A DNA stretch of 64,000 nt from Paenibacillus sp. FSL W8-0186 (GTDB lineage: Bacteria > Bacillota > Bacilli > Paenibacillales > Paenibacillaceae), in assembly GCF_037969765.1 (NCBI RefSeq), contig NZ_CP150207.1:2776001-2840000 (forward strand), read 5' to 3'. Positions 1 through 8,650 of the stretch are shown here, one piece after another. The notes under the pieces are model-generated. The model saw only the letters and a program-made list of their open reading frames with translations, had not been told where the DNA came from and searched no databases. The translations under genes were made by a program, and so were the position numbers. Numbering within the stretch: the stretch's first letter is position 1; every line of letters starts with the position of its first letter.

Positions 1-80
1 GCATGTTTATGATTTTCGGTGTACAATAAATGAATTAGTACGAGTAGCAAGATACATACAGTAATAAATATGGAGGGCTT

Positions 81-896
81 ATGGGAGAAACTGATATTTT
101 ATTTATTTTAAAAATGATCGTGATTGGGCTTGTTCAAGGCTTTACTGAACCCATTCCTGTATCGTCTAGCGGACATGTGATGATTGCGAGTGAGATTTTG
201 GGGCTAGGTGAACAGGGGTTCACGTTTGCGATTTTAACGAACACCGCTTCATTGCTCGCCGTATTATGGATTTATCGCGAGGATATTCTACGATTAATCC
301 AAAATTCATTGCGCTATCTGCAAACCAAGGATGTACGCTACAAAAGCGATTTCCGGTTTGTGCTGTATATCATCATCGGTACGATTCCAGCAGGTGTTCT
401 TGGGGTCGTTCTTAAGGATTTTATTGCAGACAGTGTAAGTATGACAACTATTGCAATCATGCTATTTATTACAGGTATTGCCTTATTTCTAATTCGTAAT
501 ATGAAGGGTACGAAAGCCGAGGCGGATATGACGCTGAAGGATGCCATTTTAGTCGGCTTGGGGCAGGCTGTCGCACTTACACCTGGCATTAGCCGTTCAG
601 GTGCTACAATTATTTCCGCCATTGCTTGCGGCATCAAACAGGATACAGCACTGCGCTTTGCCTTTATGCTTTATATCCCTGTCAGCCTTGGCGGCGTTGT
701 ACTTGGATTTTCCGATTTTATCAATGAACCTAATAAGGGCGAGCTTGCGATTCCATACATGGCGGCGTTTATGGCGACACTGTTCATGACTTATTTTGCC
801 ATGAAATGGTTTATGGGAATTATGAAAAGAGGCAAGCTTATTTATTTCACGTATTATTGCTTTACAGTTGCCATTTTGCTGCTTATTTTCTTTTAG
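81..896 (+). CDS. uppP: Undecaprenyl-diphosphatase (UppP/BacA family)
   Basis: Integral membrane phosphatase that recycles undecaprenyl pyrophosphate to the monophosphate carrier for peptidoglycan synthesis; extra dosage gives bacitracin tolerance. The 271-residue length fits the family. The first signature is present near residues 20-33 as QGFTEPIPVSSSGH (family form EGxTEFLPVSSTGH, so F to P here), and the second, PGISRSG, lies near residue 168. About eight hydrophobic segments are visible. The ATG follows GGAGGG at 72-77. Transcribed alone and followed by a hairpin terminator. Family call is firm; paralogues are common in Bacillales, so it may not be the only one. Confidence 0.95.
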   Translation: MGETDILFILKMIVIGLVQGFTEPIPVSSSGHVMIASEILGLGEQGFTFAILTNTASLLAVLWIYREDILRLIQNSLRYLQTKDVRYKSDFRFVLYIIIGTIPAGVLGVVLKDFIADSVSMTTIAIMLFITGIALFLIRNMKGTKAEADMTLKDAILVGLGQAVALTPGISRSGATIISAIACGIKQDTALRFAFMLYIPVSLGGVVLGFSDFINEPNKGELAIPYMAAFMATLFMTYFAMKWFMGIMKRGKLIYFTYYCFTVAILLLIFF

Positions 897-910
897 GCTA
901 AATTAGGCTA

Positions 911-940
911 AACCCAGTCCAGTATACGGACTGGGTTATT
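911..940 (+). terminator. Intrinsic terminator after uppP
   Basis: Perfect 10-bp stem AACCCAGTCC / GGACTGGGTT (911-920 and 928-937) with a 7-nt loop, just after the uppP stop; the T-tail is weak. Confidence 0.7.
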
Positions 941-962
941 CATGTATATCAACAGCAACCTA

Positions 963-994
963 TTGACTCCGTAGCTAGGTACAGGAAGTAAGAT
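963..994 (+). promoter_or_regulatory. mer-type promoter/operator of the MerR gene
   Basis: TTGACT (963-968) and TAAGAT (989-994) are separated by 20 bp, the overlong spacer typical of MerR-activated promoters. The spacer carries the interrupted dyad CTCCGTA / TACAGGAAG, very like the classical mercury operator (TTGACTCCGTAC...GTACGGAAGTAAGG). It lies 21 bp upstream of the MerR start, so the gene is probably autoregulated. Confidence 0.75.
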
Positions 995-1015
995 GACCTT
1001 GAAGGAGGAGCGGGT

Positions 1016-1426
1016 ATGGCATATTTAACGATTGGGGAATTGGCGAAGCGTGCCAGCGTGAATCTGGAAACGGTACGATATTATGAAAGACGCGGATTAA
1101 TTGTTGAGCCGCCGCGGACGAAAGCGGGCTACCGCATGTATGACGAATCTGCCGTGGACGATATTCGTTGGATTCGCCAGGCTCAGGCAATCGGCTTCAC
1201 GCTGCAGGAAATTCTTTATTTGAAGGCGATGCGTGACGGCGCTGCAAGCTCGGAAGCGGAGTTGCGCTGCCATGCTCAGGAGAAAATCGCTGAAATCGAG
1301 AAGAAGATAGAGCAGCTTCAGGAGATGAAGAGCCTTCTGGAGCGTGCAGTAAGTCACTCGAGCGAGTCATTTGCGACTTGCCCGCTCCTCCAAACTATAA
1401 AGCAAGGGAGGGCATCCAATGAGTAA
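1016..1426 (+). CDS. MerR-family metal-type transcriptional regulator
   Basis: 136 residues. The N-terminal winged HTH is typical (IGELAKRASVNLETVRYYER, then GYRMYDE near 39-45), followed by a dimerisation coiled coil (about 85-113). Cys85 and Cys122 (TCPLL) match the first and last mercury ligands of MerR in position and context, but the middle cysteine of the usual three is absent; the matching stretch is LERAVSHSSESFAT. Together with the mer-like operator upstream this suggests a thiophilic metal or thiol-stress sensor rather than a standard Hg(II) sensor. It overlaps the next gene by 8 bp, so the two are translationally coupled. RBS GAAGGAGGAG precedes the ATG. Confidence 0.85.
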   Translation: MAYLTIGELAKRASVNLETVRYYERRGLIVEPPRTKAGYRMYDESAVDDIRWIRQAQAIGFTLQEILYLKAMRDGAASSEAELRCHAQEKIAEIEKKIEQLQEMKSLLERAVSHSSESFATCPLLQTIKQGRASNE

Positions 1427-1643
1427 AAAAATTGAGGTATACTCGGATGGGAGCAACCGCAGCCAGTCGATCATCGATTTGGTGAAAAAGCTGGCTTGTC
1501 CTAAATGCGAGATCGTTGTGCATAACGAAGCTGAGAAGAAAGGGCGATCCGTCCCGTCTGTGTGGATGGACGGCAAAGAAGTTGATATCGACAAGCTGGC
1601 GGGCGGCATAAATCATAATCACTCGATTCCTTTTAAGGACTGA
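1419..1643 (+). CDS. Small thioredoxin/glutaredoxin-fold protein with displaced CPKC motif
   Basis: 74 residues. The order of elements looks like glutaredoxin: strand KIEVYSDG, helix SIIDLVKKL, strand EIVVHNE, then the cis-proline loop SVPSVWMDGK. However, the usual CxxC position after strand 1 reads DGSNRSQ, and a CPKC pair instead sits at the end of helix 1 before strand 2 (near residues 28-31). A His-rich tail (NHNHS) follows. It overlaps the MerR gene and must share its promoter. A metal-binding or transfer role under MerR control is inference; ordinary disulfide-reductase activity looks unlikely with the shifted cysteines. No close homologue is recognised with certainty. Confidence 0.7.
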   Translation: MSKKIEVYSDGSNRSQSIIDLVKKLACPKCEIVVHNEAEKKGRSVPSVWMDGKEVDIDKLAGGINHNHSIPFKD

Positions 1644-1739
1644 TTTCTGGTCCGCTTGTGTATTGGGGGATAGAAGTGGATAGCCAAGGGGAAGAGAGCT
1701 GGTTCTAGAGCAGTGATTGGGCGGAAAAGAAGTATAAAA

Positions 1740-1777
1740 GGCTGCAGCGGCCGGTGTTTACGGACGCTGCAGCCTTT
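1740..1777. terminator. Bidirectional terminator between MerR operon and catalase
   Basis: 10-bp stem GGCTGCAGCG / CGCTGCAGCC (1740-1749, 1765-1774) with an inner CCG/CGG extension. The plus strand continues TTTAA and the minus strand TTTTATA, so it can serve both convergent genes. Confidence 0.85.
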
Positions 1778-1784
1778 AATCACA

Positions 1785-3434
1785 TCAGTATGGATCGGCT
1801 TCGTGGCTTTTCTCCACAGCCTCTTTGGTGGCTTCGTTTGCGGCTAATGAGCCTTGGCCATATTTCGATTGGCCAGCTTCACGGCCAGGGAGCTGTTCGT
1901 CCTTTTTCATACCCTGTATTTCTTTCATGACCCTGTCGATCCCTTCCTTAACGCGGCGGCCATAGTCTTCATCCGCCTGTGTGAAGTGGTGGATCATCGC
2001 TTCCTGAATACGTTTGTCGCATACCGCAAGCGCCTCGGACAGGTTCTTGATCAGCTCGTCGCGCTCCCATTCCTCAAATGAGCGGTACGTATCGCCCGCT
2101 TGCCCATAGTTATTGGGACGATCGATCGGTGCGCTCATGGCCGCCGCATTATACGTCGGACGATGCTGCGGACGATCCTCCTGTCCAGCTTCCTGATAGC
2201 CGCCGATCATGGAAGGTTCGTAATTAATATGCGGATTTTCTCCGGACTCGTTGGGGTCACGGGTATCCATTTGGCCGCGATGCTGATTCGTCCGCACCGG
2301 TACCTTCGGCGCGTTCACTGGCAATTTCAAATAGTTGGCGCCTACGCGGTAGCGCTGCGTATCGGAGTAGGAGAAGGTACGGCCCTGCAGCATTTTGTCG
2401 TCGGAGAAATCCATCCCATCGACCAGCACCCCAGTACCAAAGGCAGCTTGCTCAATTTCTGCGTGAAAATCCACCGGATTGCGATCCAGAACCATTCGGC
2501 CAAGCGGCAGCCATGGGAACTTATCCTCCGGCCACAGCTTCGTATCATCGAGCGGATCAAAATCCAGCTCCGGATGATACCCGTCCTCCATGATCTGGAC
2601 GAAGAGCTCCCATTCCGGATAATCTCCGCGTTCAATCGCTTCATATAGATCCTGCGTCGCATGGCCGACGTTTTTTGCTTGGATCGCATTTGCTTCTTCT
2701 TGCGTCAAGTTGCGGATCCCTTGCTTCGGCTCCCAGTGATACTTCACCAGCACAGCCTCGCCTTTGTCATTGACCCATTTGTAGGTATTGACGCCAGAAC
2801 CCTGCATATGGCGGTATGTCGCTGGTATGCCCCATGGCGAGAACAGGAAGGTAATCATATGTGTTGCTTCAGGCGAACGGGAGACGAAGTCAAACATCCG
2901 TTGGGGATGCGATACGTTCGAAGCGGGATCTGCTTTAAAAGCGTGAATCATATCAGGGAATTTCATCGCGTCACGTATGAAAAATATTTTGAGATTGTTG
3001 CCAACGAGATCCCAGTTGCCGTCTTCGGTATACATTTTCACCGCGAAGCCGCGCGGGTCTCTTGCGGTTTCCGGCGAATCTTTTGCCCCTGCCACCGTGG
3101 AGAAACGAACCATCAGCGGTGTTCTTTTTCCGGCGCCAGAGAAGACCTTTGCTCGAGTGTACTTCTCTACCGGTTCATCTCCGACTTTGCCGTAGGTTTC
3201 AAAATACCCGAATGCTCCGGTTCCACGAGCATGTACTACACGCTCTGGCACCTCTTCACGGTCAAAATGGGAAATCTTCTCGATAAAGTGGTAATTCTCA
3301 AGCGTAGCTGGACCGCGGTCACCAATCGTGCGGATATTTTGGTTATCTTTTACCGGATGGCCTTGGCGTGTTGTCAACGTCTCACGCTTCACATCGTGCT
3401 CGTGAGGTATCTTCGAGTCATTATTCTCTCCCAA
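1785..3434 (-). CDS. katA: Monofunctional heme catalase
   Basis: Decomposes hydrogen peroxide in the cytoplasm. At 549 residues it is longer than the about 485-residue small catalases and has an extended C-terminus, resembling the Bacillus KatX size class. Key residues are visible: distal His68 (ERVVHARG), Asn147 (DLVGNN) and proximal heme ligand Tyr356 in [14 protein letters not shown]. Start is TTG at 3434 with AAGGGAGGG six bases upstream, the best placed start. Single gene, convergent with the MerR operon. The symbol is used in the family sense only; whether it is the vegetative or spore enzyme cannot be told. Confidence 0.95.
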   Translation of the reverse strand: MGENNDSKIPHEHDVKRETLTTRQGHPVKDNQNIRTIGDRGPATLENYHFIEKISHFDREEVPERVVHARGTGAFGYFETYGKVGDEPVEKYTRAKVFSGAGKRTPLMVRFSTVAGAKDSPETARDPRGFAVKMYTEDGNWDLVGNNLKIFFIRDAMKFPDMIHAFKADPASNVSHPQRMFDFVSRSPEATHMITFLFSPWGIPATYRHMQGSGVNTYKWVNDKGEAVLVKYHWEPKQGIRNLTQEEANAIQAKNVGHATQDLYEAIERGDYPEWELFVQIMEDGYHPELDFDPLDDTKLWPEDKFPWLPLGRMVLDRNPVDFHAEIEQAAFGTGVLVDGMDFSDDKMLQGRTFSYSDTQRYRVGANYLKLPVNAPKVPVRTNQHRGQMDTRDPNESGENPHINYEPSMIGGYQEAGQEDRPQHRPTYNAAAMSAPIDRPNNYGQAGDTYRSFEEWERDELIKNLSEALAVCDKRIQEAMIHHFTQADEDYGRRVKEGIDRVMKEIQGMKKDEQLPGREAGQSKYGQGSLAANEATKEAVEKSHEADPY

Positions 3435-3450
3435 ATGAAACCCTCCCTTA

Positions 3451-3905
3451 AGTAGTTAATCTAAATCTAATCTTAACCAATATTGGAAATGCATATTCAA
3501 ATTTAGATCGGTATCGACTGTGTGCCGTAATTAAACGCTGTGTGGTACGCTAAATGGAATTCATGTATCTAATTATGTTCTAAACGAATATTTTAGGGGA
3601 TTAGATGGAATTTATGCCCCTAAAATCAAGAATCCAGCGTACGAATGGCAACTCCACTTATTCTAACGACATGAAATCCACTTAAATCTACTTCCCTTCT
3701 TAGCCAAAGAAACTAACTACTATAAATCCATTTAGATTAGTAGTTGAATCCGTTTCTTGCGCTGCCATCCCTATCTAATCATTCATATTATTCCGATAAT
3801 TACGAAATATGATCAATTGCTAATCGCTCTTTATTTCACAATTGACGGATCAAGAAAAGGAAGTTACAATCCGATTATTAAAACACTTTTAAAAAGTATT
3901 TTGAA
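3451..3905. repeat. Gene-free AT-rich stretch with inverted repeat
   Basis: About 450 bp between divergent catalase and ROK genes without a convincing gene. It contains a perfect 9-bp inverted repeat TTTTAGGGG (3591-3599) / CCCCTAAAA (3617-3625) with a 17-nt loop, and two imperfect direct copies of a GGAATTYATG phrase (around 3556 and 3608). It must also hold the catalase promoter; no peroxide-regulator box was recognised with confidence. Confidence 0.4.
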
Positions 3906-4949
3906 ATGGGGTTATGCACTGTGCAGCCTGTCTCGTATAATACGAGTCAAGTAAAAAAAATGAACGTTGAGCTAGTGAAAAATGCACTAAAAGCGCAGGG
4001 GACAGCAACGAAATCATCCATTGCAAGCTTAACCGGCTTAAGCGTGGCCACATGCGGTACCATTTTAAACGAACTTGTGGCGACCGGCGAAGTGATCGAG
4101 GAAAAACCGGATGAATCAAGCGGCGGCCGGCCAGCGATGCAGTACGAGTATAACGCTGACTTTGGCTGCGTCGTTTGTTTGCTAATCAAGACCGAAGGCG
4201 GCATACACTCGATGAGATACAGGATCGTGAATCTGGTGGGGGACACTGTCGAAGACGCCATATTAGAACTAAAGCATATCGATGTCGATGTGGTCGACAA
4301 CCTTATCGGCAAATTGCTCAAAAGCCATGGCCATGCACAGGCTATTGGTATTGGAGTGCCCGGGGTGGCCCATTGCGGTGTAATCGGCGTTTGTGATGTC
4401 CCTGAACTTGCAGGCAAATCATTGGGTCCATATCTGGAAGAAAAATATTCAATCCCGGTTATGATTGAAAACGATATGAATATGACGGTCTACGGATTTT
4501 ACCATGTACAAAACTTTGAGGAGGAAAAAACATTCGCCGTTGTTACATTTCCCAAAAATCATTTTCCCGGTGCCGGTTTTATCGTAAACGGCCAAATTCT
4601 ATCCGGTAACACGAAGTTCGCTGGAGAGGTTTCTTTTTTACCTTTTGGTATCTCCAGGGAGGAGCAGCTGCTGCAATTACACACCGATGAAGGCTTTATC
4701 CGGCTGGCAGTCCAAACACTCACCTCCATCATTGCATTGATTAACCCGGTATCCATAGCGATAACAGGGGATCTGCCCCGTGAGACACAGCTGGATAAAA
4801 TCTATAAGGGTTGTTTGAGGTACATCCCGAAAGAGCATATGCCAACGCTTTTTGTTAAAAACGATACGAACGAGGAATACATGAAAGGCATGCTGACGGA
4901 GACGCTGGAGAGTCTAACCTATCGCCTGCGGGTGATTGAAAAAAGATAA
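3906..4949 (+). CDS. ROK-family transcriptional repressor
   Basis: Sugar-responsive repressor of the NagC/XylR type. An N-terminal winged HTH (VKKMNVELVKNALKAQG through GLSVATCGTILNEL) is followed by the linker motif SSGGRPAMQYEYN and a ROK sugar-binding fold (IGIGVPGV, IENDMNMTVYG). The zinc motif of ROK sugar kinases is not seen, so it is a regulator, not a kinase. The start is unsure: no RBS precedes ATG 3906, in-frame GTG 3921 is possible, and ATG 3961 would cut off the family-typical VKKMN helix. The stop is 20 bp before the transporter gene, indicating an operon whose transporter it likely regulates. Confidence 0.85.
   Translation: MGLCTVQPVSYNTSQVKKMNVELVKNALKAQGTATKSSIASLTGLSVATCGTILNELVATGEVIEEKPDESSGGRPAMQYEYNADFGCVVCLLIKTEGGIHSMRYRIVNLVGDTVEDAILELKHIDVDVVDNLIGKLLKSHGHAQAIGIGVPGVAHCGVIGVCDVPELAGKSLGPYLEEKYSIPVMIENDMNMTVYGFYHVQNFEEEKTFAVVTFPKNHFPGAGFIVNGQILSGNTKFAGEVSFLPFGISREEQLLQLHTDEGFIRLAVQTLTSIIALINPVSIAITGDLPRETQLDKIYKGCLRYIPKEHMPTLFVKNDTNEEYMKGMLTETLESLTYRLRVIEKR
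3932..3946. promoter_or_regulatory. Palindrome CTCGTAT-A-ATACGAG containing a TATAAT
   Basis: Perfect 7-bp inverted repeat around one base, embedding TATAAT at 3936-3941. It lies inside the 5' end of the ROK reading frame. It could be an autoregulatory operator over a promoter, with the true start further downstream, or coincidence; no good -35 is seen. Confidence 0.35.
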
Positions 4950-4969
4950 CGGATAAGGAGCAGCTAAGA

Positions 4970-6208
4970 GTGAGGAAACGATCAGGAAATTTCAACAAAG
5001 TATATGCCATGCAGCTCGCAACAATATTTATAGGATTCATCATTTTCGGATTTTCTGAAAATATCAAAGGACCTGCCATTCCGCGAATTCAACTGGACTT
5101 TATGCTAAACGAAGCACAGCTTGGGACCTTGTTGTCCCTGAATGCGCTTGGCTATTTAATCGCTTGCTCTTTCACTGCCTATCTGACAAAGATATGGGGA
5201 ATAAAGCGGGTAACGATTATTGCTTTTGCGGCAATGGCTGTCTCAGGTATATTCATTTTTTTCTCGCAGCACTATTCCTTGTTCTCGGCTTCTTACTTCT
5301 TAATGTATATTGGAAACGGGATGCTGGAGATCGGACTGGCTATTCTGGGCGCCCGCATCTTTGTGAAAAATACGGGAACGATGATGAATTTAAGCCATGG
5401 CTTCTACGGCCTTAGCTCGACGGTTGCACCGCTCATTGCGACGGGTCTAATGGAGGTTACGATCAACGGTTATACGCTGGACTGGCGAGGCATGTATCTA
5501 ATCATGCTGCTCTTATCCGTCATACCAATCGTATTTGCGTTGTTTAGCACTTTTCCCGGGGATGATATTGAACATGAGGATCGTGTGCCTCTAAAAACAA
5601 TGCTTAAGGATCCCGTCCTATGGCTAATGGTGCTTGTATTAACTTTTGGGGTCGTATCCGAACTGGCTGTCGGAGGCTGGCTCGTGAACTTCCTGGAAAA
5701 AGCTTATGGCTGGAGCACGGTATCCGCTTCTGGGATGTTATCTGCCTTTTTCCTATGCTTTGCGCTTGCCCGGCTATTGCTTGGACCGTTAACCGACAAA
5801 ATTGGCTTTACCTTATCATTGATTGTATTTTCGGGGTTATCCGCCGCATGTACTTTTGCAGCTATCTTTGGCGGAGAAAACGTAGCCTTTTTGTTTGCAG
5901 CCGCTGGTATAGGCATTGCGATGATCTATCCAACAGTCATGGCTTTTATCGCTAGAAGATACCCGAAGGGCAGTGATACTGCAATTACATTCACCGTTAC
6001 ACTGATGGGAGTAGGCAGCGTCATCGGCAACTATCTGATCGGGGGAGTGATCGAAGTCACGAAAGGCATTTTCGGAGCAGATACGCATATTGGCCTGTTC
6101 CGGGGCCTTCAGGCCGGCTATGGCGTTATAGGCTTATGCGCAGCGCTAAGTTCGGTTGCGGGAATCATATTATATACTTATTTATTCAAGCGGAAAGAAG
6201 TCATATAA
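4970..6208 (+). CDS. Major facilitator superfamily transporter (FucP-like)
   Basis: 412 residues with about twelve hydrophobic segments. The MFS loop motif between TM2 and TM3 appears as TKIWGIKR (residues about 72-79), and a related one follows TM8 (GPLTDKIG). The overall pattern resembles fucose/glucose-type MFS permeases, but the substrate is not predictable. The GTG start follows AAGGAG at 4955-4960. It is the second gene of an operon with a ROK repressor, consistent with sugar or sugar-derivative uptake. A decayed paralogue of the same gene pair lies at 8.3-9.2 kb. Confidence 0.85.
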   Translation: MRKRSGNFNKVYAMQLATIFIGFIIFGFSENIKGPAIPRIQLDFMLNEAQLGTLLSLNALGYLIACSFTAYLTKIWGIKRVTIIAFAAMAVSGIFIFFSQHYSLFSASYFLMYIGNGMLEIGLAILGARIFVKNTGTMMNLSHGFYGLSSTVAPLIATGLMEVTINGYTLDWRGMYLIMLLLSVIPIVFALFSTFPGDDIEHEDRVPLKTMLKDPVLWLMVLVLTFGVVSELAVGGWLVNFLEKAYGWSTVSASGMLSAFFLCFALARLLLGPLTDKIGFTLSLIVFSGLSAACTFAAIFGGENVAFLFAAAGIGIAMIYPTVMAFIARRYPKGSDTAITFTVTLMGVGSVIGNYLIGGVIEVTKGIFGADTHIGLFRGLQAGYGVIGLCAALSSVAGIILYTYLFKRKEVI

Positions 6209-6221
6209 TTAAGATTGAACG

Positions 6222-6250
6222 GGCAGCCGAAGATCCGGCTGTCTTTTTTT
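6222..6250 (+). terminator. Intrinsic terminator of ROK-MFS operon
   Basis: Stem GGCAGCCG / CGGCTGTC (6222-6229, 6236-6243) followed by seven T. Confidence 0.9.
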
Positions 6251-6339
6251 ATGGAAGGAAAAATCTGCTTGTCTATTTTCAAGAAAAGTTTTGATAAGGT
6301 TAAAGTGAATGGTTGTTGCAGAAAAGGAGGACCACATAT

Positions 6340-7350
6340 ATGAAATTACATTCCTCTGACCGTATTAAAATGCCGTTAGGATTTTGGGCAGGGTTGCGTC
6401 AACTAGGGATTGCCGACCATGACGTAGCTCGTAAAGCACAACTTCCACTCACTATGATTACTGAACCGGAAGTCACGGGCGCCCAATATTTCGCGATTTG
6501 GCAGGCCTATTCGGATCTCATTGGCGATACTGCCAAAGGAATCATCAAGCTTGCGGCGGCCTTTGACACAGCGAAGTACCCTCCAACCGTCTTAGCGACT
6601 TATCACGCTCGTGACTACCGCGACGCTCTGAACCGAATGGCGCGGTACAAGCAGATGTGCCCGCCCGAGAGCTTACGGATCACCGAGGAAGACGAGGACT
6701 GTACTATTGAGCTGGAATGGCAGGATACCGAGCGGCCTGGTCCGCCGATGCTGGTTGGCATCACGCTGGCATTCCTTCTGGAGCTCGGACGACGGGGCAC
6801 AGGTCACCCATTGACAGCGAAGCTCGTCGAATTCTCGCACTCTATGGGCGATTTACAGACCCTTGAAGCTTACTTCGGCTGCCGTATTCAGATCAATGCA
6901 AAGCATAACCGGTTGACGCTGCATCGAAGAGATTTGAGTCGCCCTTTTATCTCTTACAATGAAGAGCTGCTGGAGATTCTGACTCCATTCCTGGATCAGT
7001 CGCTTGATGAACAACAGCGCAGCCTTTCCATGACTGAGATGGTCAAATGGATCATGAAACGCAGCCTAACTGGAGGACGCTTAAACATTCAGGCAGTCGC
7101 GAAGGAGCTCAGTATGAGCGATCGGACCTTGCAGCGCCGGCTGAATGACGAAAACACGAGTTTCAAGGAACTGTTGATACAAGCTAGACGTGAGCAAGCA
7201 CAAGAATACTTGGCAGACCCCTCGTTGGATATAAAAGAAGTGGCATATTTGATAGGTTATGAGGATCAGAACTCGTTCTACCGCGCCTTCCGCATTTGGG
7301 AAGGGATGACCCCATCAAATTGGCGTGCTCAACATCTAGATACAAACTGA
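6340..7350 (+). CDS. AraC-family transcriptional regulator (arabinose-binding-type N-domain)
   Basis: 336 residues from ATG 6340, chosen because AAGGAGG ends nine bases upstream; a longer frame to 6313 would contain the RBS. The N-terminal ligand domain (about 15-200) is of the AraC 'arabinose-binding' type found in OruR-like regulators. The C-terminal double HTH is clear (RLNIQAVAKELSMSDRTLQR, then DIKEVAYLIGYEDQNSFYRA), with the closing phrase GMTPSNWR. It lies 112 bp upstream of an SDR gene on the same strand and is the obvious candidate activator of it. Confidence 0.9.
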   Translation: MKLHSSDRIKMPLGFWAGLRQLGIADHDVARKAQLPLTMITEPEVTGAQYFAIWQAYSDLIGDTAKGIIKLAAAFDTAKYPPTVLATYHARDYRDALNRMARYKQMCPPESLRITEEDEDCTIELEWQDTERPGPPMLVGITLAFLLELGRRGTGHPLTAKLVEFSHSMGDLQTLEAYFGCRIQINAKHNRLTLHRRDLSRPFISYNEELLEILTPFLDQSLDEQQRSLSMTEMVKWIMKRSLTGGRLNIQAVAKELSMSDRTLQRRLNDENTSFKELLIQARREQAQEYLADPSLDIKEVAYLIGYEDQNSFYRAFRIWEGMTPSNWRAQHLDTN

Positions 7351-7384
7351 TTTTCATTTGGCGTGTAAAACAAGAATTTTGACG

Positions 7385-7426
7385 TAGCATGCTAGTTACC
7401 GAACAATTTAAACAAGGTAATATAAT
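7385..7426 (+). promoter_or_regulatory. Putative AraC-dependent promoter of the SDR gene
   Basis: Perfect 10-bp palindrome TAGCATGCTA (7385-7394) upstream of a consensus TATAAT (7421-7426) with no good -35, an arrangement expected for an activator-dependent promoter. Confidence 0.4.
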
Positions 7427-7462
7427 CACTATCCGAAGCACAAAGGAGAAATGGATTATATT

Positions 7463-8257
7463 ATGGATATGGAATTAAGAAATAAAACCGCTCTAGTTAC
7501 GGGATCGACGAAAGGCATAGGTAAAGCCATTGCCATGGAACTTGCTAAAGAGGGCGTTCATGTACTCATTAACGGACGAGATTACGACGAAGTACAAAGC
7601 ACTGTAAATGAAATCAAGTCAGAATTCCCGGCTACCTCACCTCAAAACGCTGCAGCCGATCTTGTGGATATCGAACAAAGGGAAGCTTTGCTTGAGAAAT
7701 TCCCCAATATTGATATTTTAGTGAACAACATGGGAATATATGAAATCATGCAATACGAGGATGCCGACGATGAAGTATGGGACAAATATATCCATACTAA
7801 TGTTCTTGCTGCAAATGGCCTAACTAAATTTTATTTGCCCCAAATGTTGAAAAATGATTTTGGCCGCGTTATCTTTATGGCGAGTGAAGAAGCCATTATG
7901 CCTTCGGGTAAAATGCCTCAATATGCAGTAACCAAATCCATGCTGTTATCACTGTCAAAAAGTTTATCTAAGTTAACGGTAGGAACAGAAGTTACGGTTA
8001 ATACGGTCATGCCAGGACCAACACTTTCTGAAAATGTGCAACAAATCATTGAAGGGATATACCCTGATGAGAAAATGTCTTTTTCCGAAAAAGAGAAACA
8101 ATTTATGGCTGCAAACCTGCCTCAATCGGAAATACAGCGATTTATCAGGCCTATCGAAATAGGCAGACTAGTTGCATTTATATGCAGTCCTCATGCATCC
8201 GCATTTAAAGGTTCTCCGATCCGTATGGATGGGGGGATGGTGCCGACTATTATCTAG
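7463..8257 (+). CDS. Short-chain dehydrogenase/reductase
   Basis: NAD(P)-dependent oxidoreductase with a Rossmann fold. The cofactor loop is TGSTKGIGKA near the N-terminus, NNMG follows strand 4, and the catalytic tyrosine and lysine are in YAVTK. The substrate is unknown. Two starts are possible: ATG 7451 is only 2 bases after AAAGGAG, and ATG 7463 is 14 bases after it; 7463 gives an N-terminus matching the paralogue at 31.3-32.1 kb (MQLNLQGKTALVTG). Probably regulated by the AraC protein upstream. The two SDR paralogues share the same motifs and near-equal length. Confidence 0.88.
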   Translation: MDMELRNKTALVTGSTKGIGKAIAMELAKEGVHVLINGRDYDEVQSTVNEIKSEFPATSPQNAAADLVDIEQREALLEKFPNIDILVNNMGIYEIMQYEDADDEVWDKYIHTNVLAANGLTKFYLPQMLKNDFGRVIFMASEEAIMPSGKMPQYAVTKSMLLSLSKSLSKLTVGTEVTVNTVMPGPTLSENVQQIIEGIYPDEKMSFSEKEKQFMAANLPQSEIQRFIRPIEIGRLVAFICSPHASAFKGSPIRMDGGMVPTII

Positions 8258-8308
8258 TGAAAACCAACTGTTTTCACTGATTCAAAGTATGAGTAAGGGA
8301 GGGGGCCA

Positions 8309-8650
8309 ATGAGAATAGCTAACGCCAACTTGATGAAAGAAATCAATCTGAACAATGTACGCCATGTCATGAAACGGATTGAAACGGCGCAACCAAACCC
8401 CAACTGGCCTCACTTACCAAGCTGAGCGTAGTTACAATAAACTCCCTAGTCAAGGAACTTCATGAGCTGGGGGAACTGCTTGAGGATGATACCGTTCCCT
8501 CGAACGGGGGGAGACCTGCCCAAACCTATCGTTACAACTATGATTTCAGCCTTGCGCTCGTTCTTTACTTGAAAGAGGAACAAGGGCAGGAGCTGGTATC
8601 AACATCGGTTGTAAATTTGGAAGATCGTATCGTGTCAAAAGAAGATGATA
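8309..8650 (+). pseudogene. Frameshifted ROK-family repressor remnant
   Basis: A strong RBS (AAGGGAGGGGG, 8295-8305) and ATG 8309 open a frame that begins like a ROK regulator (NLMKEINLNNVRHVMKRI) and stops after 38 residues. Another frame continues the HTH directly (LASLTKLSVVTINSLVKEL) and the linker NGGRPAQTYRYN. One indel near 8400 explains this. The sugar-binding domain is lost: after about residue 110 the frame runs into transporter sequence. It resembles the intact ROK gene at 3.9 kb in layout but is a diverged paralogue. Confidence 0.75.

Noticed and set aside
2100..3455. Long plus-strand open frames opposite the catalase gene
   Set aside because: They are antisense shadows of a well-supported catalase, without RBS or recognisable domains.
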